Source of the DNA: Cyclobacteriaceae bacterium
GTDB lineage: Bacteria > Bacteroidota > Bacteroidia > Cytophagales > Cyclobacteriaceae
NCBI GenBank assembly: GCA_013141055.1
Contig: JABFRS010000002.1
Span: forward strand, 806,001 to 870,000
Length of the DNA stretch: 64,000 bases
Direction of reading: 5' to 3'
Part shown: piece after piece, positions 1 to 8,729 of the stretch
How positions within the stretch are numbered: position 1 is the stretch's first letter
How the letters are laid out: every line of letters begins with the position of its first letter
Notes under the pieces: generated by a model
Databases searched by the model: none
Seen by the model: only the letters and a program-made list of their open reading frames with translations
What the model was told of the DNA's origin: nothing
Position numbers and translations under genes: made by a program

Positions 1-1
1 C

Positions 2-181
2 TATGGAGTCGGTGTCAGAAACTACGTTTTGTTACAGTACAGCCTTTCCAAAAACACAGATCTTTGGCTTCGATGGTCGCATATTCGATACATCAATCAG
101 GCAGAAATAGGCTCTGGAAATGAAACAGTTGCTGGGAATACAGGAAATGATATTAAATTTCAGATTCGGGTGAGATTTTAA
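2..181 (+). CDS. C-terminal end of an outer-membrane beta-barrel protein (partial)
   Basis: An open frame enters from the left edge and ends with TAA at 179-181, giving 59 residues. The residues alternate polar and aromatic in short strands, contain a turn with GSGNE and GNTGND, and end in a terminal phenylalanine (RVRF), the usual C-terminal signature of a Bacteroidota outer-membrane barrel. The tail resembles what I recall of the helix-hairpin-helix (ComEA-like) barrel proteins of this phylum, but the N-terminal domains lie outside the window, so that identity is a guess. Confidence 0.6.
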   Translation, partial: YGVGVRNYVLLQYSLSKNTDLWLRWSHIRYINQAEIGSGNETVAGNTGNDIKFQIRVRF

Positions 182-198
182 CCCTTGATAGCTCATAT

Positions 199-306
199 AT
201 GCACGGAACCTCACATGTGACCCCTGAAGTCGGACTCGTTTTAGCCATCGGACTTGCCCTGTTTATCATTGTTTACAGGCTTATTTTCAGGAAGTCTAAG
301 AAGTGA
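199..306 (+). CDS. possible 35-residue single-pass membrane protein
   Basis: ATG at 199 opens 35 codons ending in TGA at 304-306. Residues 11-28 are a clean hydrophobic stretch (VGLVLAIGLALFIIVY), followed by a basic tail (RLIFRKSKK), which fits a small single-pass protein with a positive-inside C-terminus. It starts 18 bases after the stop of the barrel gene on the same strand and could be co-transcribed with it. There is no recognisable ribosome binding site and I know no family, so it could be chance. Confidence 0.3.
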   Translation: MHGTSHVTPEVGLVLAIGLALFIIVYRLIFRKSKK

Positions 307-428
307 TTTTAGATTTTACTTAACTCCAGTTTGGACATTTTATCGCTTTGTTTGTAGATTTAACGATCTGATAACGATAGTCTTAACCTATTCCTGCATT
401 TTTTAGCCTTAATCTACCCAACCGAGCC

Positions 429-1175
429 ATGAGAAAAATAAATGTCCTCTTCTTCCTGATCGTTCTGTCACTTCTTCTTCTTTCTGCAGCGTCAATAGCA
501 TTTTCACAGACCACCAAAAAGACTCTGGAACTAGCCGATTTTAAAAGCATTTATGTCAACTCAAATTATACAGTAATGTTGAAACAGACCAACAAGCAGG
601 AAGTCGTGGTCGAGGCTCTGACGGAGATTTTTGCAGTCAGTGAGATCAAAGTAGAAAATGGTGTTCTTATGATCAATGTTGAACGTAAAGCTGAAACTCC
701 TAATAAGAGTCTCTGGGCTAAGATCGACGACATTAAGTTAAATCCTACTATGAAGATCTACGTGAGCATGAAAAATGTAACAGAATTGCAGGTAAACGGG
801 GCAGGTAAGATCATTTCTGAAAATTCTATCGCATCTGATTTCATAACATTGGGTGTGTCAGGAAGCGGAACGCTGGATGTTGATATCAAAGGAAATACAG
901 TAAAAGCAGAAGTAAGCGGAAGCGGCAATCTGATTCTGAGAGGCTATGCCACCTCACTCGATGCATCGGTTAGCGGAAGTGGAAGCCTAAAAGGATTTGA
1001 TTGTCCTGTTGAAATGGGCAAAGTAAAACTAAGCGGAAGCGGCTTCGGTGAAGTTAATGTTACTAATAGTCTTGAAGCTTATGTTCACGGAAGTGGAAGC
1101 GTTAAGCACAAGGGAAATACGAAGACACTCACAAAGAAAGTTTACGGAACTGGAACAGTAGAGCGAGTATACTAA
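429..1175 (+). CDS. head GIN domain (DUF2807) secreted protein
   Basis: This 248-residue protein has a signal peptide (about residues 1-26, ending AFS-Q). The mature part is a putative auto-transporter adhesin head GIN domain: short strands punctuated by repeated G-S-G turns (GVSGSG, EVSGSG, SVSGSG, KLSGSG, VHGSGS, GTGT) spaced about 18-22 residues apart, which suggests a right-handed beta-helix. Such proteins are abundant in Bacteroidota; their role is unproven, with surface or periplasmic adhesion the usual suggestion. It stands alone, with about 80 bases before the nitrilase, so it may have its own promoter. Confidence 0.85.
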   Translation: MRKINVLFFLIVLSLLLLSAASIAFSQTTKKTLELADFKSIYVNSNYTVMLKQTNKQEVVVEALTEIFAVSEIKVENGVLMINVERKAETPNKSLWAKIDDIKLNPTMKIYVSMKNVTELQVNGAGKIISENSIASDFITLGVSGSGTLDVDIKGNTVKAEVSGSGNLILRGYATSLDASVSGSGSLKGFDCPVEMGKVKLSGSGFGEVNVTNSLEAYVHGSGSVKHKGNTKTLTKKVYGTGTVERVY

Positions 1176-1256
1176 GCATCGTATTACTTGCCTGCAAATA
1201 TTACCAGACATCATTTATCATTTTAATCAGCGGGAATAATAACCTAACTTCGATGC

Positions 1257-2168
1257 ATGTCTCCATTCATTGCATCGGTTGTTCAGGCTTCGCCAGTCTT
1301 TTTTGACAAACAAAAGACACTTTTAAAAATTGGTGAGCTTATTCATTCGGCTGCCAGCAGCAAACCACAGCTAATTCTCTTTCCAGAAGTTTTTATTCCG
1401 GGATATCCCAGAGGGTTGATCTTTGGCACCTCTGTTGGAGGACGAACTCCTGAAGGCCGGGAACTTTTTCTTCGGTATTGGGAAAATTCAATTGAAGTCC
1501 CCGGAATTGAAACAGATCAGATAGCTAAATGGGCAAAAGAAGTAAAGTCTTACGTCGTTATCGGCGTGACCGAAAAGGACAAAGTAAGTGACACCCTTTA
1601 TTGTTCATTACTTTATTTTTCACCTGAAGGACAGCTAATTCACCGTCATAGAAAAATTAAGCCGACAGCTGCAGAACGAATCATCTGGGGGGAAGGTGAC
1701 GGAACAGATTTAAACGTTCTTGATACTTCTTTAGGTAAGGTCGGAGGCTTGATCTGCTGGGAAAACTATATGCCTCTTGCACGTATGAGCTTGTACCAGC
1801 AAGGAATAGAAATTTATCTCGCTCCTACCGCAGACTGCAGGGATAGTTGGCAAGGTTCACTCACACATATTGCATGCGAGGGAAGATGTTTTGTTTTAGG
1901 TTGCAATCAATACCTATCCAGAGAACATTATCCTGCCGATCTACAAATCTTGTTGGACAAGGACCATCCGTCGTTACCAAGCACAGGCGGCAGTGTTATC
2001 ATCAATCCGTTGGGTAAGGTAATCGCAGGGCCTCTCTATCAGAAAGAAGGAATTATCACCGCAGAAATAGATCATCGTGAGATCATCAAAGCAAAAATGG
2101 ATTTTGATGTAATTGGACATTATGCCAGACCGGATGTCTTTTCCTTCGAATGGATTAAAAGAAAATAG
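1257..2168 (+). CDS. carbon-nitrogen hydrolase, nitrilase branch
   Basis: This 303-residue protein belongs to the nitrilase superfamily, cytosolic enzymes that hydrolyse nitriles or amides through a Glu-Lys-Cys triad. The triad is visible: Glu44 in FPEVFIPGYP, Lys133 in HRKIKPT and Cys167 in GLICWENYMP. The sequence GEGDGT after the Lys motif and the CWEN context match nitrilase proper (branch 1, carboxylate-forming) better than amidases or beta-ureidopropionases. Length is near the usual 310-350. It is followed five bases later by an NTF2-like gene and is probably co-transcribed with it. The natural substrate cannot be read from sequence. Confidence 0.85.
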   Translation: MSPFIASVVQASPVFFDKQKTLLKIGELIHSAASSKPQLILFPEVFIPGYPRGLIFGTSVGGRTPEGRELFLRYWENSIEVPGIETDQIAKWAKEVKSYVVIGVTEKDKVSDTLYCSLLYFSPEGQLIHRHRKIKPTAAERIIWGEGDGTDLNVLDTSLGKVGGLICWENYMPLARMSLYQQGIEIYLAPTADCRDSWQGSLTHIACEGRCFVLGCNQYLSREHYPADLQILLDKDHPSLPSTGGSVIINPLGKVIAGPLYQKEGIITAEIDHREIIKAKMDFDVIGHYARPDVFSFEWIKRK

Positions 2169-2173
2169 AAATT

Positions 2174-2656
2174 ATGACTAACCACAATAAAGTGATCGAA
2201 GATTTTTACACAGCATTCCAAAAGAAAGACTGGGAAGGAATGCAAGCTTGTTATCATCAGGAAATTCAATTTTCAGATCCTGTCTTTCCAAATCTGAAAG
2301 GAAAGGAAGCGAAAGCAATGTGGCATATGCTGGTAACTGCAGGAAAGGACCTGGTTGTGACATTTAAGAATGTAAAGTCAGACGATAAAAGTGGATCATG
2401 CAATTGGGATGCAGTGTATTCATTTTCGAGAACAGGCAGAAAAGTTCATAATGTCATTGCAGGAAAATTTGAATTTAAGGACGGAAAGATCATTCGTCAT
2501 ACAGATTCATTCAACCTGTGGAAGTGGGCAGGAATGGCGCTGGGTCTCTCAGGAACATTGCTTGGATGGACGCCATTTTTGCAATCGAAAGTAAGGGCGA
2601 CCGCACAGAAAAGTCTGTCAAAATTTATTTCAGATCATCCCGAATATAAAGGCTAG
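2174..2656 (+). CDS. NTF2-like / SnoaL-like fold protein
   Basis: This 160-residue protein opens with the pattern typical of the nuclear transport factor 2 superfamily: a helix (VIEDFYTAFQKKDWEGM), then the strand-turn motif in which the cone is capped by HQEIQFSDPVFP, and later strands ending in GKIIRHTDSFNLWKW. Members are either small enzymes such as isomerases and cyclases or ligand-binding proteins; RefSeq often names this type nuclear transport factor 2 family protein. There is no signal peptide. It lies five bases after the nitrilase stop, so the two probably form an operon, but the sequence does not show a functional link. Confidence 0.75.
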   Translation: MTNHNKVIEDFYTAFQKKDWEGMQACYHQEIQFSDPVFPNLKGKEAKAMWHMLVTAGKDLVVTFKNVKSDDKSGSCNWDAVYSFSRTGRKVHNVIAGKFEFKDGKIIRHTDSFNLWKWAGMALGLSGTLLGWTPFLQSKVRATAQKSLSKFISDHPEYKG

Positions 2657-3050
2657 AAGTGTACCTGCTTGCCTTGTTTTCCTGATAATTTTGGGGTTGG
2701 TAGAAGAAATTTCCATTTAAAACCTATTGTGACCGTGTCTATGTGTTCGTCCAAAAACACAGAAATTGAGTTTCCAAATAGCTTTTTAAGGATGGTGAGA
2801 GGAAAAAAGCACGACTTACCCTGTTAAAAAACTGGGACTCTAGCCACAATTGCCTGTTGTAACAAATGGCAGCCGGGCATCCAAAAAGGTTCATTTTAAC
2901 TGTATCAAATTTTGATAATTAAAAAATTATTATATTTGTTCGGTTAATAAAATAATCGGCCCTGTCGGCACATAGTTTACCTGGTACTTCAGTTGAGTTG
3001 AGATTATTGATTAACGGAACTTTATTATTTAACTAATTTCAACAGTACAC
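2657..3050. other. 394-bp non-coding region, leader of the RRM gene
   Basis: No convincing gene lies here. The right half is very AT-rich and carries a candidate promoter (2911-2938) about 110 bases upstream of the RRM start codon, implying a long untranslated leader. The left half shows nothing I can name. Confidence 0.5.
2911..2938 (+). promoter_or_regulatory. candidate Bacteroidota promoter for the RRM gene
   Basis: TTTG at 2911-2914 is followed after 16 bases by TATATTTG at 2931-2938, which fits the Bacteroidota -7 consensus TAnnTTTG with a -33 TTG element. The spacing is about one base shorter than usually quoted. Transcription from here would give a leader of about 105 bases before 3051. 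Confidence 0.5.
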
Positions 3051-3380
3051 ATGAACATTTATGTAGCCAACATTCCCTGGAAGGCAACCGAAGACCAACT
3101 AAAACAGCATTTTGCAGCATTTGGGGAAGTGACCACTGCAAAGATCATTATGGACAAGGTTACTCAACGCAGCCGTGGATTCGGTTTCGTAGAGATGGCT
3201 GATGATAGCTCTGCTCGTCAGGCGATCACAAGTCTTAATGGCGCTGACTTTCAAGGCAAAAGCCTGGTGGTGAATGAGGCTCGCCCACGTGAAGAAAGAC
3301 CTAACAACTTCCGCAGCAATGGCGGTGGTGGTGGTGGTGGTTTCCGCGGCGGAAGAGGCGGTTTCAATCGCGAAGACTAA
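3051..3380 (+). CDS. RNA-recognition-motif RNA-binding protein with glycine-rich tail
   Basis: This 109-residue protein is one RRM (about residues 2-79) plus a glycine/arginine tail. RNP2 is IYVANI (3-8) and RNP1 is RGFGFVEM (42-49), with the aromatic residues that stack on RNA intact. The tail (about 92-107) is a run of glycines with RGG-type motifs, as in plant and cyanobacterial glycine-rich RNA-binding proteins. Bacterial members bind single-stranded RNA and in cyanobacteria are often cold-induced; regulation here is inferred only from the long AT-rich leader. A strong terminator follows. Confidence 0.92.
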   Translation: MNIYVANIPWKATEDQLKQHFAAFGEVTTAKIIMDKVTQRSRGFGFVEMADDSSARQAITSLNGADFQGKSLVVNEARPREERPNNFRSNGGGGGGGFRGGRGGFNRED

Positions 3381-3410
3381 TAAGATAATTCTTATCCTGC
3401 GATATACTCA

Positions 3411-3437
3411 ATGTCCTGCGAAAGCAGGACATTTTTT
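3411..3437 (+). terminator. rho-independent terminator after the RRM gene
   Basis: ATGTCCTGC (3411-3419), a GAAA tetraloop and GCAGGACAT (3424-3432) form a perfect 9-bp stem followed by six T. The convergent dehydrogenase gene stops at 3436, so the hairpin may also serve the minus strand. Confidence 0.9.
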
Positions 3438-4701
3438 ATTTCAATCGATTCCTGTCATCATAGCGTTCCGGATCGAAGGCATCAATATTTAAATCAAGAT
3501 GTTCTTCCATAATCCCATCACTCACGATCTTTCCTGTACCAGGTGCAAGACTCATACCTAGCATAGCATGACCTGTAGCTATTGTAAGGTTTATCCATTT
3601 CTTTGACTTTCCAATGTAAGGCAATCCATCCGGAGAACATGGACGTAAACCATGCCATACATTTTCAATCTTTGGAATCCCTACTTTCATATCCGGATAA
3701 TAATCAGGAATGGAGTTGACAATTCCCTTCACCCTATTCATATTGATGGAATGATCTACTCCGGATATCTCCATTGTTCCACCAAAGCGCAATGAATTTC
3801 CCATAGGCGTAACTGCAACTCTGGGCTCGAGAAAGATGGTCGGTATCTGAATATTCTGAGCAACATCATTCAATGTAAAGCTATATCCCTTACCCGCCTG
3901 CATTGGAACGGAAATCTCGAACATACCCAGCAATGCTCCTGACCACGAGCCCGCAGCTATCACCACGTTATCCACTTCAAAATCACCGCGATCTGTAGTC
4001 AAAAATTTTATCCTTCTATCATCTGGTTGAAACCCGGTGATCTTCGTTGAAGTCTGAAATACAACACCCATCTGTTTCAGATAACTAATCAAATGAGTCA
4101 CGAGCAATTGTGGAATGATCTGTGCATCACCAGGATAATAAACACCTCCCCTTGCTGTAACGCGAACTTGTGTTTCCAAATCCTGAATTTCCTTTGAAGA
4201 AAGAATATGAGCTTCTACCCCCGCTTTGTTTGCAACATGCACAGCTTCCAATTCTTCTTTTTCAGTTTCAGAATTCTGATAAAGCATCAAGAGTCCCTTC
4301 TCTTTATACCCGAAATCAAACGGCAGTTCATCCGACCATTGCTTATACAATGACTTGCTGTAAAGGCTTAAGTTTTTTAATGCAGGAACAGATCGTTCAA
4401 CATGTTTTTTGTTGGAGTGCTTATAAAACTGATATCCCCATTGAATAAGATCGCGATTGAATCTTGGTTTTACATAGAAAGGACTTGAAGAATTAAACAT
4501 CCAGCGAAATCCCCTGGAGATCATTCCCGGTGATGCTAATGGAATGATATGACTGGGGACGATCATACCCGCATTCCCTATTGAGCAGCTTTCTGACAGA
4601 TCCGTCTTATCAAAAATTGTAACCTTAAACCCTCTCTTTATTAAATAATAGGCACTGCTCAGTCCTATGATGCCACCTCCAACAATTCCAACTCTGTTCA
4701 T
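3436..4701 (-). CDS. FAD-dependent D-amino-acid oxidoreductase, probable D-hydroxyproline oxidase/dehydrogenase
   Basis: This 421-residue DadA-like flavoprotein of the DAO family has the Rossmann dinucleotide motif GIVGGGIIGLSSAYYL at residues 5-20 and the C-terminal FAD-contact region GLRPCSPDGLPYIG then ATGHAMLGMSLAPGTG. As last gene of the hydroxyproline cluster it would oxidise cis-4-hydroxy-D-proline, the epimerase product, to 1-pyrroline-4-hydroxy-2-carboxylate. It lies 11 bases after the epimerase stop. Family and FAD binding are clear; substrate is inferred from context. It replaces the heteromeric dehydrogenase known from Pseudomonas, whose other subunits are absent here. Confidence 0.85.
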   Translation of the reverse strand: MNRVGIVGGGIIGLSSAYYLIKRGFKVTIFDKTDLSESCSIGNAGMIVPSHIIPLASPGMISRGFRWMFNSSSPFYVKPRFNRDLIQWGYQFYKHSNKKHVERSVPALKNLSLYSKSLYKQWSDELPFDFGYKEKGLLMLYQNSETEKEELEAVHVANKAGVEAHILSSKEIQDLETQVRVTARGGVYYPGDAQIIPQLLVTHLISYLKQMGVVFQTSTKITGFQPDDRRIKFLTTDRGDFEVDNVVIAAGSWSGALLGMFEISVPMQAGKGYSFTLNDVAQNIQIPTIFLEPRVAVTPMGNSLRFGGTMEISGVDHSINMNRVKGIVNSIPDYYPDMKVGIPKIENVWHGLRPCSPDGLPYIGKSKKWINLTIATGHAMLGMSLAPGTGKIVSDGIMEEHLDLNIDAFDPERYDDRNRLK

Positions 4702-4712
4702 TTGCAGTCAGA

Positions 4713-5714
4713 TTAGATCACTTGAAATCCATAAGCGTAAGGATCGTCTTCAGGATCAATGGTAATTGTGTTGTGTCCGTAAATTTTTGCCCAGCCTTCA
4801 ACACTTGGAATAATAGCAGGTCTGCCAGCAATTTGGGTAACTTCTTCTATACGTCCAATGAACTTTGAGCCAATAATACTTTCGTGAACAAATTCCTGTC
4901 CCTGCTTCAATTTACCTTTTGTAAACCATTGAGCAAGACGTGCTGAAGTTCCGGTACCACAAGGCGAACGATCAATTGCCTTGTCTCCATAGAACACTGC
5001 GTTGCGGGCGGTTGAAGAAGGATCAATTACCTTTCCTGCCCAAAGAATATGACTACATCCATTAATCGTTGGATTCTCAGGATGAATAAATTGATGTTTG
5101 CTGTTGATATCAGCTCTCAGCTCACGACTATAGCTTATCAATTGATCTGCAGTGAATTTCTCCAATCCGGGAAAGTTCGGCTGGACATCTACTATTGCAT
5201 AAAAATTTCCACCGTAAGAAACATCCAAAGTAAGTTCACCCAGAGCAGGACAACAAGCTGAAATATTTTCTGCTGCCAGGTAAGCTTTTACATTCCTGAT
5301 CTTGACTGATTTTACTTTAATTCCTTCCTGGTTATACTCAATTCTTACAATTCCTGCAGGAGTTTCAAGGTTGAGAAGGCCAGGCTTCTTTGGCACTACC
5401 AAACCTTCTTCAATGGCAATTGTCACAGTCCCGATTGTTCCGTGCCCACACATAGGGAGACAGCCGCTGGTCTCAATGAACAAAACACCAGCATCATTGG
5501 CTGGATCAGATGGAGGATACAAGATACTCCCACTCATCATGTCGTGCCCGCGCGGCTCAAACATTAGTCCTTTTCTGATCCAATCATACTCCTTGAGAAA
5601 ATGCTGACGCTTTTCACTCATGTCCTTGCCAATGAGAGCAGGTCCGCCTTTCGCAACCACTCTAACGGGATTACCACAGGTGTGAGCATCTATGCAAGTG
5701 AAAGTATTGATCAT
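4713..5714 (-). CDS. 4-hydroxyproline 2-epimerase (proline racemase family)
   Basis: This 333-residue enzyme interconverts trans-4-hydroxy-L-proline and cis-4-hydroxy-D-proline without cofactor, using two cysteines as acid and base. Both are present: Cys89 in CLPMCGHGTIG and Cys252 in DRSPCGTGTSAR. Both cysteines being kept separates it from trans-3-hydroxy-L-proline dehydratases, in which one is threonine. The neighbours favour hydroxyproline over proline as substrate. It sits between the semialdehyde dehydrogenase (28-base gap) and the FAD enzyme (11-base gap) in one transcription unit. Confidence 0.9.
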   Translation of the reverse strand: MINTFTCIDAHTCGNPVRVVAKGGPALIGKDMSEKRQHFLKEYDWIRKGLMFEPRGHDMMSGSILYPPSDPANDAGVLFIETSGCLPMCGHGTIGTVTIAIEEGLVVPKKPGLLNLETPAGIVRIEYNQEGIKVKSVKIRNVKAYLAAENISACCPALGELTLDVSYGGNFYAIVDVQPNFPGLEKFTADQLISYSRELRADINSKHQFIHPENPTINGCSHILWAGKVIDPSSTARNAVFYGDKAIDRSPCGTGTSARLAQWFTKGKLKQGQEFVHESIIGSKFIGRIEEVTQIAGRPAIIPSVEGWAKIYGHNTITIDPEDDPYAYGFQVI

Positions 5715-5742
5715 TTTATAAAAAGAGTGATATACCCACCAA

Positions 5743-7218
5743 TTATTTCATTAATTCATTATTAACTAATCTCCAGATATGGAGTGGATTACTATATTTC
5801 AATTCATCAGGAAGTAAAACATCGGGAAAATTCTGAAATGAAACAGGACGAACAAACCGTTTTATAGCATCTATTCCCACGGAGGTGAAACGCGAATCTG
5901 TTGTTGCCGGAAAAGGTCCTCCATGATGCATGGAAGGACACACTTCTACTCCTGTAGGAACGCCGTTGATAATAATGCGTCCGGCTTTCTCGACAACAAG
6001 TTGGATAAACTCAGCATATTCAATCAGGTCATCTTCCTCACCAATGATAGTGGCAGTCAGTTGTCCTGGCAATTTATGAACGGCTTCTGTAAGCTCTTCG
6101 ATGGAAGATGCTTTGACCAATAAAGAATATGGCCCAAATACCTCTTCCTCCAAAACTGGATTATTCAGAAAATCCTTTGCATGCACCGTCGACAATGTAG
6201 AAACTCCCTGATTCTCTTTCGGCTTTTGATTCGATTCTGCAATTAGAGAGACACCTTTTTGAGTTAAAGCCTTTTCCCGGTTCTTTTTAAAACTTGCTGC
6301 GATTCCGGGATGGAGCATTGTTGCAGGAGCGATTTCTTTCATTTTATCCCCCAACTGTTTTGCGAATTTTTCAAGATCAGGGTTGTCAACACTAAACATA
6401 ATGCCCGGGTTGGTGCAAAACTGTCCAACACTTTGAGTGATCGATGCTGCATACATTTCTGCTACTTTCTCACTTCTCACTTTCAAAGATTTTGGAAGGA
6501 TGAACACTGGATTGATACTACCCATTTCAGAAAATACAGGAATTGGATCAGGGCGTTGAGCGGCATAATCATACAATGCTTTACCTCCAGAAAAAGATCC
6601 TGTAAATCCTACCGCTTTCGTTATTGAGTGCTGAACCAGGATCCTTCCTGATTCAAAATTTGAGCTATGAATATGCTGAAAAGTATACTCCGGCATTCCG
6701 GTTTTCGAAGCAGCATTTAAGATTGCCTCTGCAACAAGTTCAGAAGTTCCAGGATGAGCAGGATGTGCCTTTAATACAACAGGGCATCCGGCAGCCAGTG
6801 CTGAAGCAGTATCCACACCAGCAGTTGAATATGCAAAAGGAAAATTACTTGCGCCAAAAACAACTACGGTGCCCAAAGGAACCATCATTTTTCTGATATC
6901 AGGTTTAGGCAAGGGGGTACGATCAGGAACTGCTGTATCTACCCTTGCATCCACCCATGATCCTTCTTTCACTAAAGCAGAGAATTGACGGAGTTGATTA
7001 CAGGTTCTGGCACGTTCACCTTCTAATCGTGCCTGAGGAAGATTTGTTTCTTCCATTGCTGTCCTTATCAGGGCTTCACCCAAAGCTTCAATTTCACTTG
7101 CAATGACTTCAAGAAACACAGACTTTGAAAGTCCACTTACGCGTCGATACTTCAAAAATGCCTGTTGCGATTGTTGCAGAATCTTATCAATCTCTTTATC
7201 TCCAATATCTTTAAACAT
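5743..7218 (-). CDS. 2,5-dioxovalerate (alpha-ketoglutarate semialdehyde) dehydrogenase
   Basis: This 491-residue aldehyde dehydrogenase has catalytic Cys268 in SVGQFCTNPG and general-base Glu231 in FSEMGSINPVF; the glycine pair near TGSFSGGKAL belongs to the nucleotide-binding fold. The wording of these motifs matches the ketoglutarate semialdehyde dehydrogenase branch. It would oxidise 2,5-dioxopentanoate, made by the neighbouring deaminase, to 2-oxoglutarate, the last step before the TCA cycle. NAD or NADP preference cannot be read safely. It is third in the operon, 17 bases after the cupin gene. Confidence 0.88.
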   Translation of the reverse strand: MFKDIGDKEIDKILQQSQQAFLKYRRVSGLSKSVFLEVIASEIEALGEALIRTAMEETNLPQARLEGERARTCNQLRQFSALVKEGSWVDARVDTAVPDRTPLPKPDIRKMMVPLGTVVVFGASNFPFAYSTAGVDTASALAAGCPVVLKAHPAHPGTSELVAEAILNAASKTGMPEYTFQHIHSSNFESGRILVQHSITKAVGFTGSFSGGKALYDYAAQRPDPIPVFSEMGSINPVFILPKSLKVRSEKVAEMYAASITQSVGQFCTNPGIMFSVDNPDLEKFAKQLGDKMKEIAPATMLHPGIAASFKKNREKALTQKGVSLIAESNQKPKENQGVSTLSTVHAKDFLNNPVLEEEVFGPYSLLVKASSIEELTEAVHKLPGQLTATIIGEEDDLIEYAEFIQLVVEKAGRIIINGVPTGVEVCPSMHHGGPFPATTDSRFTSVGIDAIKRFVRPVSFQNFPDVLLPDELKYSNPLHIWRLVNNELMK

Positions 7219-7235
7219 ACTTATCTGTTAGTTCA

Positions 7236-7598
7236 CTATATCCATTCTTGCTGAGTGACTGTTTGTTCAACAATCACATCCCCTGTATGCTTGGTCGATT
7301 TAGGCTCAACGAGAATAATCTTGACTTCCTCATCTTGTGTCCAGGGGCGATGCTCAACTCCTTTTGGAACAATAAGAATCTCTCCTGGTTTTGTAGAGAC
7401 CGTTGCCTTGTCCCTGAAATCCATCATTAACGTTCCCTCCAGGACAATGAATAATTCGTCTTCACCATCATGCTTATGCCAGATGAGATCACCCTTCAGT
7501 TTGGCAATCTTTACATAGTTTTCATTCAATTCACCAATGATGTATGGGTGCCAGTGTTCCGAAAACTTGGAGAATTTTTGAGCAAGGTTGGTATGCAT
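7236..7598 (-). CDS. small cupin-domain protein in the hydroxyproline operon
   Basis: This 120-residue single-domain cupin starts at the ATG 7596-7598; a longer frame to 7688 exists but would overlap the upstream gene. Cupin motif 1 is visible as WHKHDGEDELFIVLEG, with metal-ligand candidates His, His, Glu, and motif 2 as PGEILIVPKGVEHRP with a final His. It is 25 bases after the deaminase stop and 17 before the dehydrogenase start, so it is inside the operon. It is not a core enzyme of the pathway; it could be a sugar-acid or imine isomerase, a stabiliser of an unstable intermediate, or unrelated. Confidence 0.85.
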   Translation of the reverse strand: MHTNLAQKFSKFSEHWHPYIIGELNENYVKIAKLKGDLIWHKHDGEDELFIVLEGTLMMDFRDKATVSTKPGEILIVPKGVEHRPWTQDEEVKIILVEPKSTKHTGDVIVEQTVTQQEWI

Positions 7599-7623
7599 TT
7601 TATCAGAATTATGGTTATTGAAC

Positions 7624-8520
7624 TTATAGGTTGGGGATAACTGGTCTTGTTGAGATACCGTCGCGAATGATCTTAAGAATCCGCTCACGCTCCTCTCCCA
7701 CTAATGTAAGTCTTGGAGCGCGGACAATTTCAGAACCGAGACCGGTTTCAGCTTCTGCAAGCTTTATGTACTGTACCAGCTTTGCATGAATATCAAGTTC
7801 CAGAACAGGAAGAAACCAACGGTAAATAACCAAAGCTTCTGCTATTCTTCCGGCTTTTATCAATTTATAGATCGTAACAGTTTCAGCAGGAAAAGCACAG
7901 ACTAGTCCCGCTACCCATCCATGCGCACCCATCAGCAATTCTTCCATTGCAAGAGGATCAACACCACAAAGTACCTTAAACCTTTGGCCAAAGCGATTGA
8001 ACATGCGTGTTACATTACTCACGTCGCGCGTAGACTCTTTTACTGCCAGAATGGTAGGAACATCCACCAATTCAGCAAACATATCCAGTGTCACATCTAC
8101 CTTATAGTCTACTGGATTATTATAAATCATAATGGGTAATGAAGAAGCTGCTGCAACAGATTTAAAATACGTTACCGTTTCTCTGTCATCTGATTTGTAA
8201 CGCATAGGCGGCAACAACATCAATCCTCTGCATCCAAGCTTTTCAGCTGATTGCGCAAGACTTATTGCATCTCGTGTACTTCCTTCTGCAATGTTAAGGA
8301 TGACCGGAACTTTACCGGCAACTTTCTCGAGAGTGAATTTTACCAAATCAAACTTTTCGTTTGTTGACAGCACACTCGCCTCACCAAGAGATCCTCCAAG
8401 AATGACACCTTCAACACCAGCATCAAGCTGGGCCTTGAGATTTTTCTCAAACAATTTATAATCGAGCGTGTCGTTAGAGTTGAACTTTGTTGTTAGAGCT
8501 GGAATAACACCTTGAAACAT
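7624..8520 (-). CDS. DHDPS-family 1-pyrroline-4-hydroxy-2-carboxylate deaminase
   Basis: This 298-residue TIM-barrel protein belongs to the DapA/NanA lyase family. The Schiff-base lysine is Lys161 in ILAVKEST, the active-site tyrosine is Tyr133 in MIYNNP, and GGSLGEASVLS (42-52) occupies the carboxylate-binding loop. True DapA is excluded by the context: next to an epimerase, FAD oxidase and semialdehyde dehydrogenase, the family member expected is the deaminase that turns 1-pyrroline-4-hydroxy-2-carboxylate into 2-oxoglutarate semialdehyde. It is the first gene of the five-gene minus-strand operon; no regulator gene is adjacent. Confidence 0.85.
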   Translation of the reverse strand: MFQGVIPALTTKFNSNDTLDYKLFEKNLKAQLDAGVEGVILGGSLGEASVLSTNEKFDLVKFTLEKVAGKVPVILNIAEGSTRDAISLAQSAEKLGCRGLMLLPPMRYKSDDRETVTYFKSVAAASSLPIMIYNNPVDYKVDVTLDMFAELVDVPTILAVKESTRDVSNVTRMFNRFGQRFKVLCGVDPLAMEELLMGAHGWVAGLVCAFPAETVTIYKLIKAGRIAEALVIYRWFLPVLELDIHAKLVQYIKLAEAETGLGSEIVRAPRLTLVGEERERILKIIRDGISTRPVIPNL

Positions 8521-8729
8521 AAAATATTCTTTACGCTAAAGATACCTTTGGGACTGTAAAGCACAAAGAAGAAATAGGCATTGCAAATAATATTTGACTT
8601 ATGAATAGAGGTTATTTAAAGGATCCAGGGTGTATTTAACGCTCTGAAGCGCCAGTCAGCAATCCTGATGGGGTTGTGGCAGGAGAATTGTATGAGTTAC
8701 TGAAATAAAATTACACGAAAGGTATTCTT

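Noticed and set aside
7599..7688. N-terminal extension of the cupin gene
   Set aside because: It overlaps the deaminase gene and has no cupin-like sequence; ATG at 7598 gives a normal single-domain cupin.
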